Program-made: the position numbers and the translations under genes
Notes under the pieces: generated by a model
Databases searched by the model: none
What the model saw: the letters and a program-made list of their open reading frames with translations, nothing else
Told to the model about the DNA's origin: nothing
Source of the DNA: Prorocentrum cordatum
Lineage: Eukaryota; Sar; Dinophyceae; Prorocentrales; Prorocentraceae
Assembly: GCA_963575745.1 (NCBI GenBank)
Contig: CAUYUJ010017903.1
Coordinates: 77,001-141,000 of the forward strand
Direction: 5' to 3'
DNA length: 64,000 nt
Part shown: one piece after another, positions 48,881 through 57,578 of the stretch
Position numbering within the stretch: the stretch's first letter is position 1
How the letters are laid out: the number at the start of each line of letters is the position of its first letter

Positions 48881-51629
48881 TGATTCTTAGGCTTACGCCA
48901 CACCGCCGACCCCTTGTTTATGCCAATCTGGGGGTAGTAGAAGCTGCGAAGGGGTGAAAAGGCGAGTGATATTTGTTTGGTGTCTGTTCGCCGCCACCGC
49001 CAGAGGGTCTCGGGCAGTTCCGCGGGGAGGTCCGAGCGGACAGCGACACTGCGAGTTTTGGAGCCACTCGGGGGCCGTTTCGGAGCCTCTGGGGTGCTTC
49101 TTGGGGGTTCCTTGGGGCGTCTGGGCGGCCTCGTGAGGGCCTCCGGGGGCCTCTTGGGGCACTCTTGGGGCCCCCTGGGGCTCCTGGGGGCAGAAAGCTA
49201 GAGTTTCAACATGTTTGGTCGCCCTCTTGGGCCCCTCGTGGTGCCGTCTTGGAGCCCTCTTGGGCCGTCTTGGGGACCTCTTGGGCCGTCTTTGGGCCGT
49301 CCTGGGCCGTCTGGAGGCCGTCTTGGGGGCCTCTTGGGCCATCTTGGGGCTGTCTTTGGGGCCTCTTCCGCGCGTCTTGGAGCGTCGGGAAGCCGAAAAG
49401 GCGGAAAAGCAAAACACATCGGAAAACACTATGGAAAATCAACAATTTTAGACTCTTGGGGCCCTCTTGGGAGGCTCGTTTGGGACCTCGGGGGCCGTCT
49501 TGGAGACCTCTTGGCCCGTCTTGGGGCCATCTTGGGCGTCTTGGAACGGTCGTTTGGCGTCTCGGGGCCTTCGTGGGCCGTCTTGGAGGCCTCTTGGGGG
49601 CTTCTTGGCCCATCTTGAGGCCCTCTTGGGCCCGGAAAAGCTCCGTGAACCGCTCGTCCCGGCCGTGGTGCGCTCGTCCCGGCCCCCTCCCCCCCTCCAA
49701 ATCGGCCCTCTTGGGCCGTTTTGGTGACCTCTTGGGCCGTCTTGGGGCCGTCTTGGGCCGTCTGGAGGCCGTCTTGGGGGACTCTTGGGCCATCTTGAGG
49801 CTATCTTTGGGGCCTCTTTGCCTGTTTTGGAGCGTCGGGAAGCCGGAAAGGCGGAAAAGCCAAAAACATCGAAAAAACACTCTGGAAAATCAGCAATTTT
49901 AGACTCTTTGGGCCCTCTTGGGAAGCTCATTTGGGACCTCAAGGCTGTCTTGGAGACCTCTTGGCCCGTCTTGGGGCCATCGTGGGCGTCTTGGAGCGGT
50001 CGTTTGGCGTCTCGGAGCCTTCGTGGGCCGTCTTGGAGGCCTCTTGGGGGCTTCGTGGCCCGTCTTGAGGCCCTCTTGGGCCAGGAAAAGCCTCGTGGAT
50101 CGCTCGTCCCGGACCCCTCCCCACCTCCAAATCGGCTCTCTTGGGCCGTCTTGGGGACCTCTTGGGCCGTCTTGGGGCCGTCTTGGGCTGTCTGGAGGCC
50201 GTCTTGGGGGACTCTTGGGCCATCTTGGGGCTATCTTTGGGGCCTCTTCGCGCGTCTTGGAGCGTCGGGAAGCCGGAAAGGCGGAAAAGGAAAAAACATC
50301 GAAAAACACTCTGGAAAATCAGCAATTTTAGACTCTTTGGGCCTTCTTGGGAAGCTCATTTGGGACCTCAAGGCCGTCTTGGAGACCTCTTGGCCCGTCT
50401 TGGGGCCATCGTGGGCGTCTTGGAGCGGTCGTTTGGCGTCTCGGAGCCTTCGTGGGCCGTCTTGGAAGCCTCTTGGGGGCTTCGTGGCCCGTTTTGAGGC
50501 CCTCTTGGGCCAGGAAAAGCTCCGTGGATCGCTCGTCCCGGACCCCCCCCCCTCCAAATCGGCCCTCTTGGGCCGTCTTGGGGACCTCTTGGGCCGTCTT
50601 GGGGCCGTCTTGGGCCGTCTGGAGGCCGTCTTGGGGGAGTCTTGGGCCATCTTGGGGCTATCTTTGGGGGCGCGTCTCGTTCGGGCAGAGATCTTGGGAA
50701 GCTCGGACCTCAAGGCCTTTGGAGAAAGGACCTCTTGGGCCGTCTTGGGGAAGGCCGTCTTGGGGGACTCTTGGGCCATCTTGGGGCTATCTTTGGGGCC
50801 TCTTCGCGCGTCTTGGAGCGTCGGGAAGCCAGAAAGGCGGAAAAACAAAAAACATCAAAAAACACTCTGGAAAATCAGCAATTTTAGACTCTTTGGGCCT
50901 TCTTGGGAAGCTCATTTGGGACCTCAAGGCCGTCTTGGAGACCTCTTGGACCGTCTTGGGGCCATCGTGGGCGTCTTGGAGCGGTCGTTTGGCGTCTCGG
51001 AGCCTTCGTGGGCCGTCTTGGAAGCCTCTTGGGGGCTTCGTGGCCCGTCTTGAGGCCCTCTTGGGCCAGGAAAAGCCCCGTGGATCGCTCGTCCCGGACC
51101 CCCCCCCCCTTCAAATCGGCCCTCTTGGGCCGTCTTGGGGACCTCTTGGGCCGTCTTGGGGCCGTCTTGGGCCGTCTGGAGGCCGTCTTGGGGGACTCTT
51201 GGGCCATCTTGGGGCTATCTTTGGAGCCTCGTCGCGCGTCTTGAAGCGTCGGGAAGCCGGAAAGGCGGAACAGGAAAAAACATCGAAAAACACTCTGGAA
51301 AATCAGCAATTTTAGACTCTTTGGGCCCTCTTGGGAAGCTCATTTGGGACCTCAAGCCGTCTTGGAGACCTCTTGGCCCGTCTTGGGGCCATCGTGGGCG
51401 TCTTGGAGCGGTCGTTTGGCGTCTCGGAGCCTTCGTGGGCCGTCTTGGAAGCCTCTTGGGGGCTTCGTGGCCCGTCTTGAGGCCCTCGTGGGCCAGGAAA
51501 AGCCCCGTGGATCGCTCGTCCCGGACCCCCCCCCCCCCCCTCCAAATCGACCGGACCGGGCTCCCGGGGGAGGGGTTTGGAGAGGGGGAAGCATCTCACA
51601 CGCCGATGATCCCCAAGGGGTCGGCGGAT
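48881..51629. mobile_element. Composite inverted-repeat element, copy 2 (~2.7 kb)
   Basis: The 5' 39 bp (TGATTCTTAGGCTTACGCCA then CACCGCCGACCCCTTGTTT) and 3' 89 bp are near-identical to the ends of 18,771-20,502. CCGCCGACCCCTTG at 48,903 and the perfect complement CAAGGGGTCGGCGG at 51,614 form a 14-bp inverted repeat. The interior is almost entirely higher-order GGCCTCTTGG array. It lies beside a TA repeat. No transposase frame is seen. How it moves, by DNA cut-and-paste or otherwise, is unknown. Confidence 0.72.
49060..51530. repeat. Higher-order array of GGCCTCTTGG units, five ~430-bp repeats
   Basis: A conserved spacer (GAGCGTCGGGAAGCCGGAAA then AACACTCTGGAAAATCAGCA and ATTTTAGACTCTT) occurs near 49,440, 49,895, 50,325, 50,880 and 51,305. 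The spacing is about 455, 430, 555 and 425 bp. The 555-bp unit contains an extra insertion near 50,670-50,750. Within units the sequence is CTTGGGCCGT/CTTGGGGCCA. Frames of several hundred codons rich in Trp, Leu, Gly and Ser are by-products. Confidence 0.9.
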
Positions 51630-52240
51630 ACAGATGGGTATATGCAGTTTCTGCTTCGACTGCGTTTGTGCAATACGGTTCGATAGTTTCTGGATGTGGA
51701 GGTTCCTATCCCGATGTCTTCCCAATGTTCTGCATACCTCCCAGCCTTCCGCGATTCCACGATTGTGGAAGCCTCCTGCGACTCTACATAAGAGGAGATG
51801 GCATAAACGAGTGAGGTCATGAGTGAGTGAGTGAGTGCGAGGGAGAGAGATAGAGAGAGAGAGCGAGAGAGAGAGAGAGAAATAAATAAAGCGACATAAT
51901 CACTGATACCAGGATAGAGATATTGATATACATTCGTACGTATGTTTTTGTATATACATAGTATGTATATTCAATCTTCGTAGTTCGCAATATCGGGCGA
52001 CGGTTCGTGATGGAGAGAGAGAGAGAGAGATAGGGATCAATATGTATATACATATAGATATAGAGGTAAAATATATAAAGAAAGAGAGGAGGAGGAGGGA
52101 CCCGCCTCCTCTCTTTCTTTATTTATTTCTCTAACCGCGTAACCCTCCTGGAGGGTTACGCGAGGAGGGATAACAGAGGCGGGAGGAGGCAGGACCAGGA
52201 AGGAGGGAACTGGAGAAGAGGAGGCGGACGATCGACCAAA
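51630..52240. other. No gene; GA and TATA-rich simple sequence
   Basis: GAGT and GAGA runs (51,820-51,885 and 52,008-52,040) alternate with TATATA/GTATGTAT sequence. GGAGGGTTACGCG and its complement sit near 52,135-52,160 as a short hairpin (CGCGTAACCCTCC/GGAGGGTTACGCG). Confidence 0.7.
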
Positions 52241-52413
52241 CGTAAGAGTGACCTTTCGCCGGAGTGACATTTGGTGCGGGCCCATTTGGGGTCCCCCGAT
52301 CGCCGAACTCGACGCGATATGTAGTAGCGTCCTGCGCGCCTGTGTGTAAGTCCTCCCGCGGCGCCCAGAAGCCGCGCACCCAAAGGTCACTCTTACCCAG
52401 GGTCACTCTTGCG
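52241..52413. mobile_element. MITE family AGAGTGACC, copy 2
   Basis: Left end CGTAAGAGTGACCTTTCGCC; right end complementary, CCAAAGGTCACTCTTACCC and GGTCACTCTTGCG. It matches copy 1 at 14.57 kb in both arms and in the CCCCCGATCGCCGA centre. Noncoding. Confidence 0.88.
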
Positions 52414-52429
52414 TGTAGTCGAGAGGACG

Positions 52430-53450
52430 ACGAGGAGGAGGAGGAGGAGGAGGAGGAGGGCGAGGTGGAGCACGTTGGCGGTGCCGAGTGCTTCCCACTC
52501 AGTTTCCCCGCGGGAGCCCTGGGGGAGCAAGGATGTGGAGGGCTCAGGCCCGGCCCATGGCGTAGGCGACGCTAGGCACAGCGGCCGCTGTTCGGCCCGC
52601 ACGTCCGCAGCGACGCCGACAGCCAGCCCCGTTCAGCATGGCCAGGATCTGCCGTCTGCCTCCGTCGCCGGCTGCTGGTGTAGAGGGCCTGCGCCGTTTC
52701 CCTACAGCCCTGGCTGATAGTTTCGTGAAGCCTTCGCCGAGGGAGCATGTGGGACGAGGAGGAGGAGGAGGAGAAGGGCCAGGAGAAGGATGAGGTGAGG
52801 AGGAGGAGGGAGGAGGAGGAGGAGGAGGAGGAGAGAGCGGAGGAGGAGAGGAGGAGGGGAGGGAGGAGGAGGAGGAGAGGGAGGAGGAGAGAGAGGAAGG
52901 AGGAGGAGGAGGAGGAGGAGGACGCGGAGGAGAACGAGGATGAGGACGAGGAGGAGGAGGAGGAGGAGGAGGCGGAGGAGGGAACCCCTCGTCGCACCCG
53001 TGCAGGTGACGCCGGCTGCCGCCTCCTCCGCGTCTTCCTCGGGGCAGATGCCCTCTCTGGCACGCGCCCGCGCGCAGCGGTGGCCAGGAGGAGGAGGAGG
53101 AGGAGGAGGAGGAGGCGGGATCAGGGGGGGGAGCAGGATAAGAGGGAGGAGGGACAAGGGGGTGGACGAGAAGAGGAGGGAAGAGGGAAGAGGAGGAGTG
53201 ACAACGGGGGGAACAGGAGAAGAGGAGGAGGAGGGAACAGGATGGGGAGGACGAGGATGAGGACGAGAAGAGGAGGGAGGGGACCAGGATGAGGAGCACG
53301 AGGAGGAGGAGGAGGAGAAGAGGAGGATAGGGGAGGGGAACAAAGAGGCCGAGGAGGAGGGAGCAGCTGCAGCAGGAGCAGGAGAGGGAGCCGAGGGTGT
53401 GAGGGGAGGGGGAGGAGGAGGAGCAGGAGGAAGAGGAGGAGGAATGACCG
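52430..53450. repeat. GGA microsatellite blocks with GC-rich islands
   Basis: GGA blocks at 52,430-52,470, 52,755-52,985 and 53,090-53,450 surround two GC-rich islands. The second island (52,985-53,085) reads PLVAPVQVTPAAASSASSSG in one frame with G/C-ending codons and could be an exon, but the evidence is slight. Confidence 0.8.
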
Positions 53451-53454
53451 GATG

Positions 53455-53847
53455 ATTATGGTTGTGGTGATGATCATGATGATGTTGAGTTTCTACCGTG
53501 TACTTGCATAATCTCGGTTTCTTAATAAGCGTGGGGGGGTACCCACGCGATTGGGGTCAACCTCACCTCGTCGTCGCGCCGCGACGGGGTCGGAGCGCCT
53601 TGGGCGCGCGGTGGCTGCTCGCGACGGGGGTCGATGTGGGGCTGTCGGCGGGGATGACGCCCCCCCCGGGCTTATTCAGAGACTCGGAGTAGTAAGGATG
53701 AGCATGTTTCGAAGGTTACCCTTGCATCCTTCTCCGGCCCATCCTTTGCCAGTTTCGCTGGCCGCGCCCCGCTTGCAAATTGTCGGCATGGCCTTCAGGG
53801 GCTCGTTCATCCTTATCGGGCGTCCTCGTTATTCTGCTTGACAGTAA
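53455..53847. other. No gene seen
   Basis: GC-rich sequence with a CGTCGCGCCGCGACG palindrome near 53,570. Short frames only. Confidence 0.55.
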
Positions 53848-54385
53848 GGACGATGACGATTACGATAACGATGTCGATGACACTGACGATGATGAAGACG
53901 ATTATGATTATGATGATGTTTCTCTTGACGCGTATACTGATGACTATGTTGACCACGATGAGGCAACACTGAGTGTGATGATATGACTGGTTATGAATAT
54001 GATGATGCTGCTGCTGTTGATGATGATGTTAACGATTATGACTGATGGTGACGCTGATGCTGATGCTTCTGATGCTGATGCTGCCGATGCTGATAATGCT
54101 GATGCTGACGATTATGCTGTTGACGATGATGGTGATGATGATGATGGTGATGATGATGCTGATCATGCTGATGATGGCGATGACGGTGAGGATGATGATG
54201 CAGTTGTTGCTGCTGCTGATGAGGATGATGCTGTTGCTGATGGTGATGATGATAGCATAATGATGATGCTGGCTGTGTTGGCGATGAGGGTGATGTTGGT
54301 GATCATGGTGGTAGTGTTTGTGAATGTGATGGTGATGGTGGTGGTGCTGCTGCTGATGATGTTACTTATTGTACTGATTAGGATG

Positions 54386-54417
<32 letters not shown>

Positions 54418-54500
54418 GATGATGATGATGATGTTGATGATGATGATGATGGTGATGGTGATGGTGATGGTGATGATGATGATGATGAGGCGGTTGTGCT
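53848..54500. repeat. GAT microsatellite, interrupted
   Basis: Over 200 triplets of GAT/GCT/GTT/GAC type, cleanest at 54,380-54,490. Confidence 0.9.
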
Positions 54501-54880
54501 GATGCTCATGATGATCGTGATGATGTTGAGCGCCGCAGAGGGGGCGCTCTTAGAGATGCTCGGCTCAGGTTGCAGGCAGGACCGCGCAGGACTGCGTGCA
54601 GGGACCAGCTGGTCATGACCTCCTCTGGGCTCCTCCTCCCCCTCCCTACCTCCCTCGCTTCCCTCCCTGCCCCCTCCCTCTCCCTCCCTGCCCCCTCCCT
54701 CCCCATCCCTCCCCCCCCTCCCCCTCCGCCTCCCCACCTCTCCTCTGCCTGACCCGTTTTGCCCCTCCTCCTCCCCCATCCCGCCTTCACTTCCTTCTCC
54801 TCCCTCCCGCCCTTGAAACGCGCCGCACGCCGTATGGGCCTGCTATTCAGGTGAAAGCCCTGCTTTCTAAAGAATCCGCC
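54501..54880. other. No gene; CCCTCC-rich low complexity
   Basis: A GC-rich 110-bp island is followed by about 190 bp of CCCTCCCTCC-type sequence. Pro-rich frames are artefacts. Confidence 0.65.
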
Positions 54881-54906
54881 ACGATGCCGTAACTATCGCG
54901 GAGCGC

Positions 54907-55190
54907 ATGCGCGTGATAGAATGGACGCGCATCTATTTCAAAAGGAAGTGGTACTACGCAGCCCGGGTTGCAGGCCACAACGCCGACAGATGGGCGAGGC
55001 GTTGTATATTTCGGGACCCGAGCGTGCACGACGCACGACGAGCAGAACGACGATGCGGCGGTCAGCGAAAGACTTGGGACGATGATCTAGTGTCGTTTCT
55101 TAAGAGCGTGACGTAATACCAATGCAACATCCAATGGGTAGATATGGCATCACATGCACACTTGTGGAACTTTTTGGAGGACGGCTTTCT
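54907..55190 (+). pseudogene. C-terminal tail of a second non-LTR reverse transcriptase, copy 1
   Basis: The frame reads KWYYAARVAGHNADRWARRC, then RRAERRCGGQRKTWDDDLVS, an in-frame TAA at 55,114, and WVDMASHAHLWNFLEDGFLN. This is the W-x-GH..R..GRP..RW-DD..W..A..R..W..LE..F pattern found after the RT thumb in many non-LTR elements (RTE/Jockey-type) and absent from elements A-C. Upstream RT domains are missing, so this is a 5'-truncated insertion, as usual for LINEs. Confidence 0.65.
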
Positions 55191-55239
55191 CAACTACACA
55201 GAAGAATACTTCTCCCTTCCCCAAGGAGGCTCCAATAAA

Positions 55240-55990
55240 GCCGTCTGATTTGACCCCAGTGGCTCTCCTATCTCCGACACTGGTTTCGTCTGCAACTCCC
55301 GTCCCGTCTCTCCGACATTGTTGCGGCGCCCACCTTTCCGACTCCAGCACCGATTCCAGCTCCCAGCTTTCAGACTCCAGCGCCCGTCCCATCTCTCCGA
55401 CTCCGGTTCCGAGTGCAGATCCCATCTCTCCGTTTCCGGCTCCGATTCCGTCTCTCGTTTCTCCGACTCCAGCTCTTATCCCGTCTCCCGACCCCGGCTC
55501 CGATTGCAGCTGCCGTTTTTCCGACTCCGGCTCACGATCTTGATTATTCATGTTGGCAGGAATGGTTGAAGGTTTTCCGACTGGTTCACGATTTTGATTA
55601 TTTATGTTGACAGGAATGGTTGAAAGTCTACTGCTGGTTCCGACTCCGGCTCCCACCTCTCCGACTCCAGCCCTGCAGGCTTTGGCTCCCGGCTTTACGA
55701 CACCAGCTCCCGTCCATCTGTACGACTCCGTTTCCTTTTTCGGCGCCCATCTCTCCGACTCCAGCTCCGATTCCAGCTCCCTGGTTTCCGACTCCAGCGC
55801 TCGTCCCATTTTTCCGACTCCGGCTCCGATTGCAGCTCCCGTCTCTCCGACTCCGGGTCCAATTCCAGCTCCCGCCTCTCCGACTCCAGCTCCCATCCCG
55901 CCTCCCCGATCCTGGATCCGATGCCAGCTCCCGTCTTTTCGACTCCGGCTCACGATCCTGATTATTTCTGTTGGCGGAATGGTTGAAGGT
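55240..55990. repeat. Higher-order CTCCGACTCCAGCTCC minisatellite
   Basis: Basic units of about 33 bp (CTCTCCGACTCCGGCTCC then GATTCCAG) are organised in two 250-bp blocks (about 55,329 and 55,744 starts). The blocks align along their length and each ends in GATTATTCATGTTGGCAGGA followed by ATGGTTGAAGG. A third copy of the end block is at 55,600. The minus strand stays open for 326 codons through it, a by-product of the period. Confidence 0.85.
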
Positions 55991-55994
55991 ATTT

Positions 55995-56260
55995 TGCAGG
56001 TTCCGATTCCGATGGGCCCGACTTGCTGCGACGTGGGAACCGGACATCCACGACCTCGGGCAAGCAGCCCGCAGACACCGGGGTCAGAGGAAGAGGTGGG
56101 AAGACGATACCACACAAAATCTGACAGCAAACATGTGTCTCCAACTTGGAAGCGAACGATGGTTTACTGGCACAGGACAGCAATCAATGGAGCAATTTGG
56201 AACAAGTGTTCCTACGCCACACACGCAGCACTGACCACAAGTTCCACATCTACAACTGAG
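55995..56260 (+). pseudogene. C-terminal tail of a second non-LTR reverse transcriptase, copy 2
   Basis: The frame gives FRWARLAATWEPDIHDLG, then RRHRGQRKRWEDD. After a frameshift near 56,140 another frame continues LLAQDSNQWSNLEQVFLRHT. Pattern and order match copy 1 on the other side of the minisatellite, but the two are too different to be a recent duplication. Confidence 0.6.
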
Positions 56261-56335
56261 GGCCCCGGCCCGCCCGCGCCGGCCTTCCAGGCTCCGCCTC
56301 CATGGCGGACTCAGGCGCGCCTTGCTCCTTGCTCC

Positions 56336-56440
56336 TTGCTCCTCCTCCTCCTCCTCCTCCTCCTCCTCCTCCTCGTCCTCCTCCTCCTCCTCCTCCTCCT
56401 CCTCCTCCTCCTCCTCCTCCTCCTCCCCCTTCTCTTCCGT
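56336..56440. repeat. CCT microsatellite at 5' edge of element C
   Basis: About 33 CCT triplets with one CGT. The RT remnant of element C starts right after it. Confidence 0.92.
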
Positions 56441-56454
56441 CCACTCGTCGCCTG

Positions 56455-56880
56455 TACTCTGCTCTGGGACTTCATTATTACGAACGTATCCCCCTTGGAA
56501 CCCTGGCCCTGAGGTGCCATCAACGCAGCTTCCCTGCCCCCATCGCTTCTGTTTGCCTTGCTGGGTACAGGGTTGCTAGGTTTGCGGTGCTCGGAGGGGT
56601 CGTGGCTTGTCCTATGTATGCTCGAGTGGGCATCATTGCGGGGTGTAGTTTTGCGACGACCCTTATCAGGGTTTTTGCTCTGGACGTTTCCGACAGTTGA
56701 ATTATTCCTAGGATCGTGTGTCATTTGATGCCTTCATCGACGATATGGGGCTCAATGCGCCTGGGTCGATCCGTGATACTTGCCATTGCTTCCCCGTGGC
56801 AGCTTGGCAGCTGCAGAAGGTTATCTCGGGTGTGCCCCACGAAGTGAACCCCACCCTCCCCCTCAGAAATCGTGGGGGGT
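56455..56880 (+). pseudogene. Element C reverse transcriptase core
   Basis: One frame reads LGLHYYERIPLGTLAL, then FPAPIASVCLAGYRVARFAV and GIIAGCSFATTLIRVFALDV (motif B), closing at 56,700. A second frame carries FDAFIDDMGLN (motif C) from 56,724. In motif A the positions aligned to the catalytic Asp and the following Lys of A and B (DMVKCYE, DVEKFYD) read Leu and His. The copy is therefore inactive in sequence as well as in frame. Confidence 0.7.
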
Positions 56881-56885
56881 AGGGT

Positions 56886-57082
56886 CGGGTCGGGCGAAAG
56901 GGGGGGATTGGGAAAGGGGGGGTTACGAAATTTGCTGCATGCAGCTGGTTTCGGCCCCGCCGAGGGGCCCATTCCTCGATACATAGCCGCCTCCGGCGCC
57001 GGGAGGCGCCGGGAAAATCAGCTACGTGAGCTGATTCTCAAACCCCCCCTTTGCTATCCCCCCCCTTTCGCCCGACCCGATA
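56886..57082. mobile_element. MITE inserted in element C, with 10-bp target-site duplication
   Basis: About 38-bp ends, TCGGGTCGGGCGAAAGGGGG onward, are repeated in inverse at the right (CCCCCTTTCGCCCGACCCGA). GGGGTAGGGT stands directly outside both ends (56,876 and 57,083), a convincing target-site duplication. The interior has two smaller palindromes (GCTGCATGCAGC and ATCAGCTACGTGAGCTGAT). Noncoding, 197 bp. Confidence 0.88.
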
Positions 57083-57256
57083 GGGGTAGGGTTCGCATGT
57101 GGCCCCCTGCCGACGGCAGCGAGGTCCACGGCTGCAGCGGCGGCGAGCTCTTACAGATATGTTCGGAGGCTGCGTGCGGCCGCGGTGAAAAAATCCGACG
57201 GTCGGGGCGCGCAGCTTGACCCGTTTGTCTTGGATCGAGGGGCCCTTGCCTTACGT

Positions 57257-57578
57257 CGGGCCTGTCCCTCTACACCTTAGGCGATGCTTAAGAAAACTTG
57301 AATTTTCGGCCAGAGTCTCGATTATTCTTAACGTTTCAATGTAAATCCTAAGATTTGAATGGGAATGTAGGGTTTTTATTCAAGTTCTGAGACTATGAAT
57401 TTCTTAACCCATGATTTCTTAAGCATTTCGCAGGGTGTACAGGGGGAATGTTCAAAACTAGTCACAAAATAGTCTGGGGACTAGTTTTTGGGGTACGTTT
57501 GAGCACGTTTTGGGATATTTTTGTCTTTGCGTATTTTTTATTTTTCGCCCAAAATCCCCCTGCAGGGGGACAGGCCCG
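57257..57578. mobile_element. Inverted-repeat insertion, probably nested, in element C
   Basis: The outer ends CGGGCCTGTCCC and GGGACAGGCCCG are complementary. Inside, TGCTTAAGAAA (57,285) and TTTCTTAAGCA (57,415) form the core of a second inverted repeat extending to about 57,267 and 57,444 (CTCTACACC/GGTGTACAGGG). The sequence is AT-rich, in contrast with the GC-rich element around it. No target duplication was identified. Confidence 0.6.

Noticed and set aside
49785-51053. Plus-strand 422-codon Trp/Leu/Gly/Ser-rich frame and several others of 100-300 codons
   Set aside because: By-products of the GGCCTCTTGG array, whose units lack stops in several frames. The same peptide types occur wherever the array occurs.
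55150-56130. Minus-strand 326-codon frame with GVGEMG-like repeats
   Set aside because: It follows the period of the minisatellite and crosses the retroelement tail on the opposite strand.
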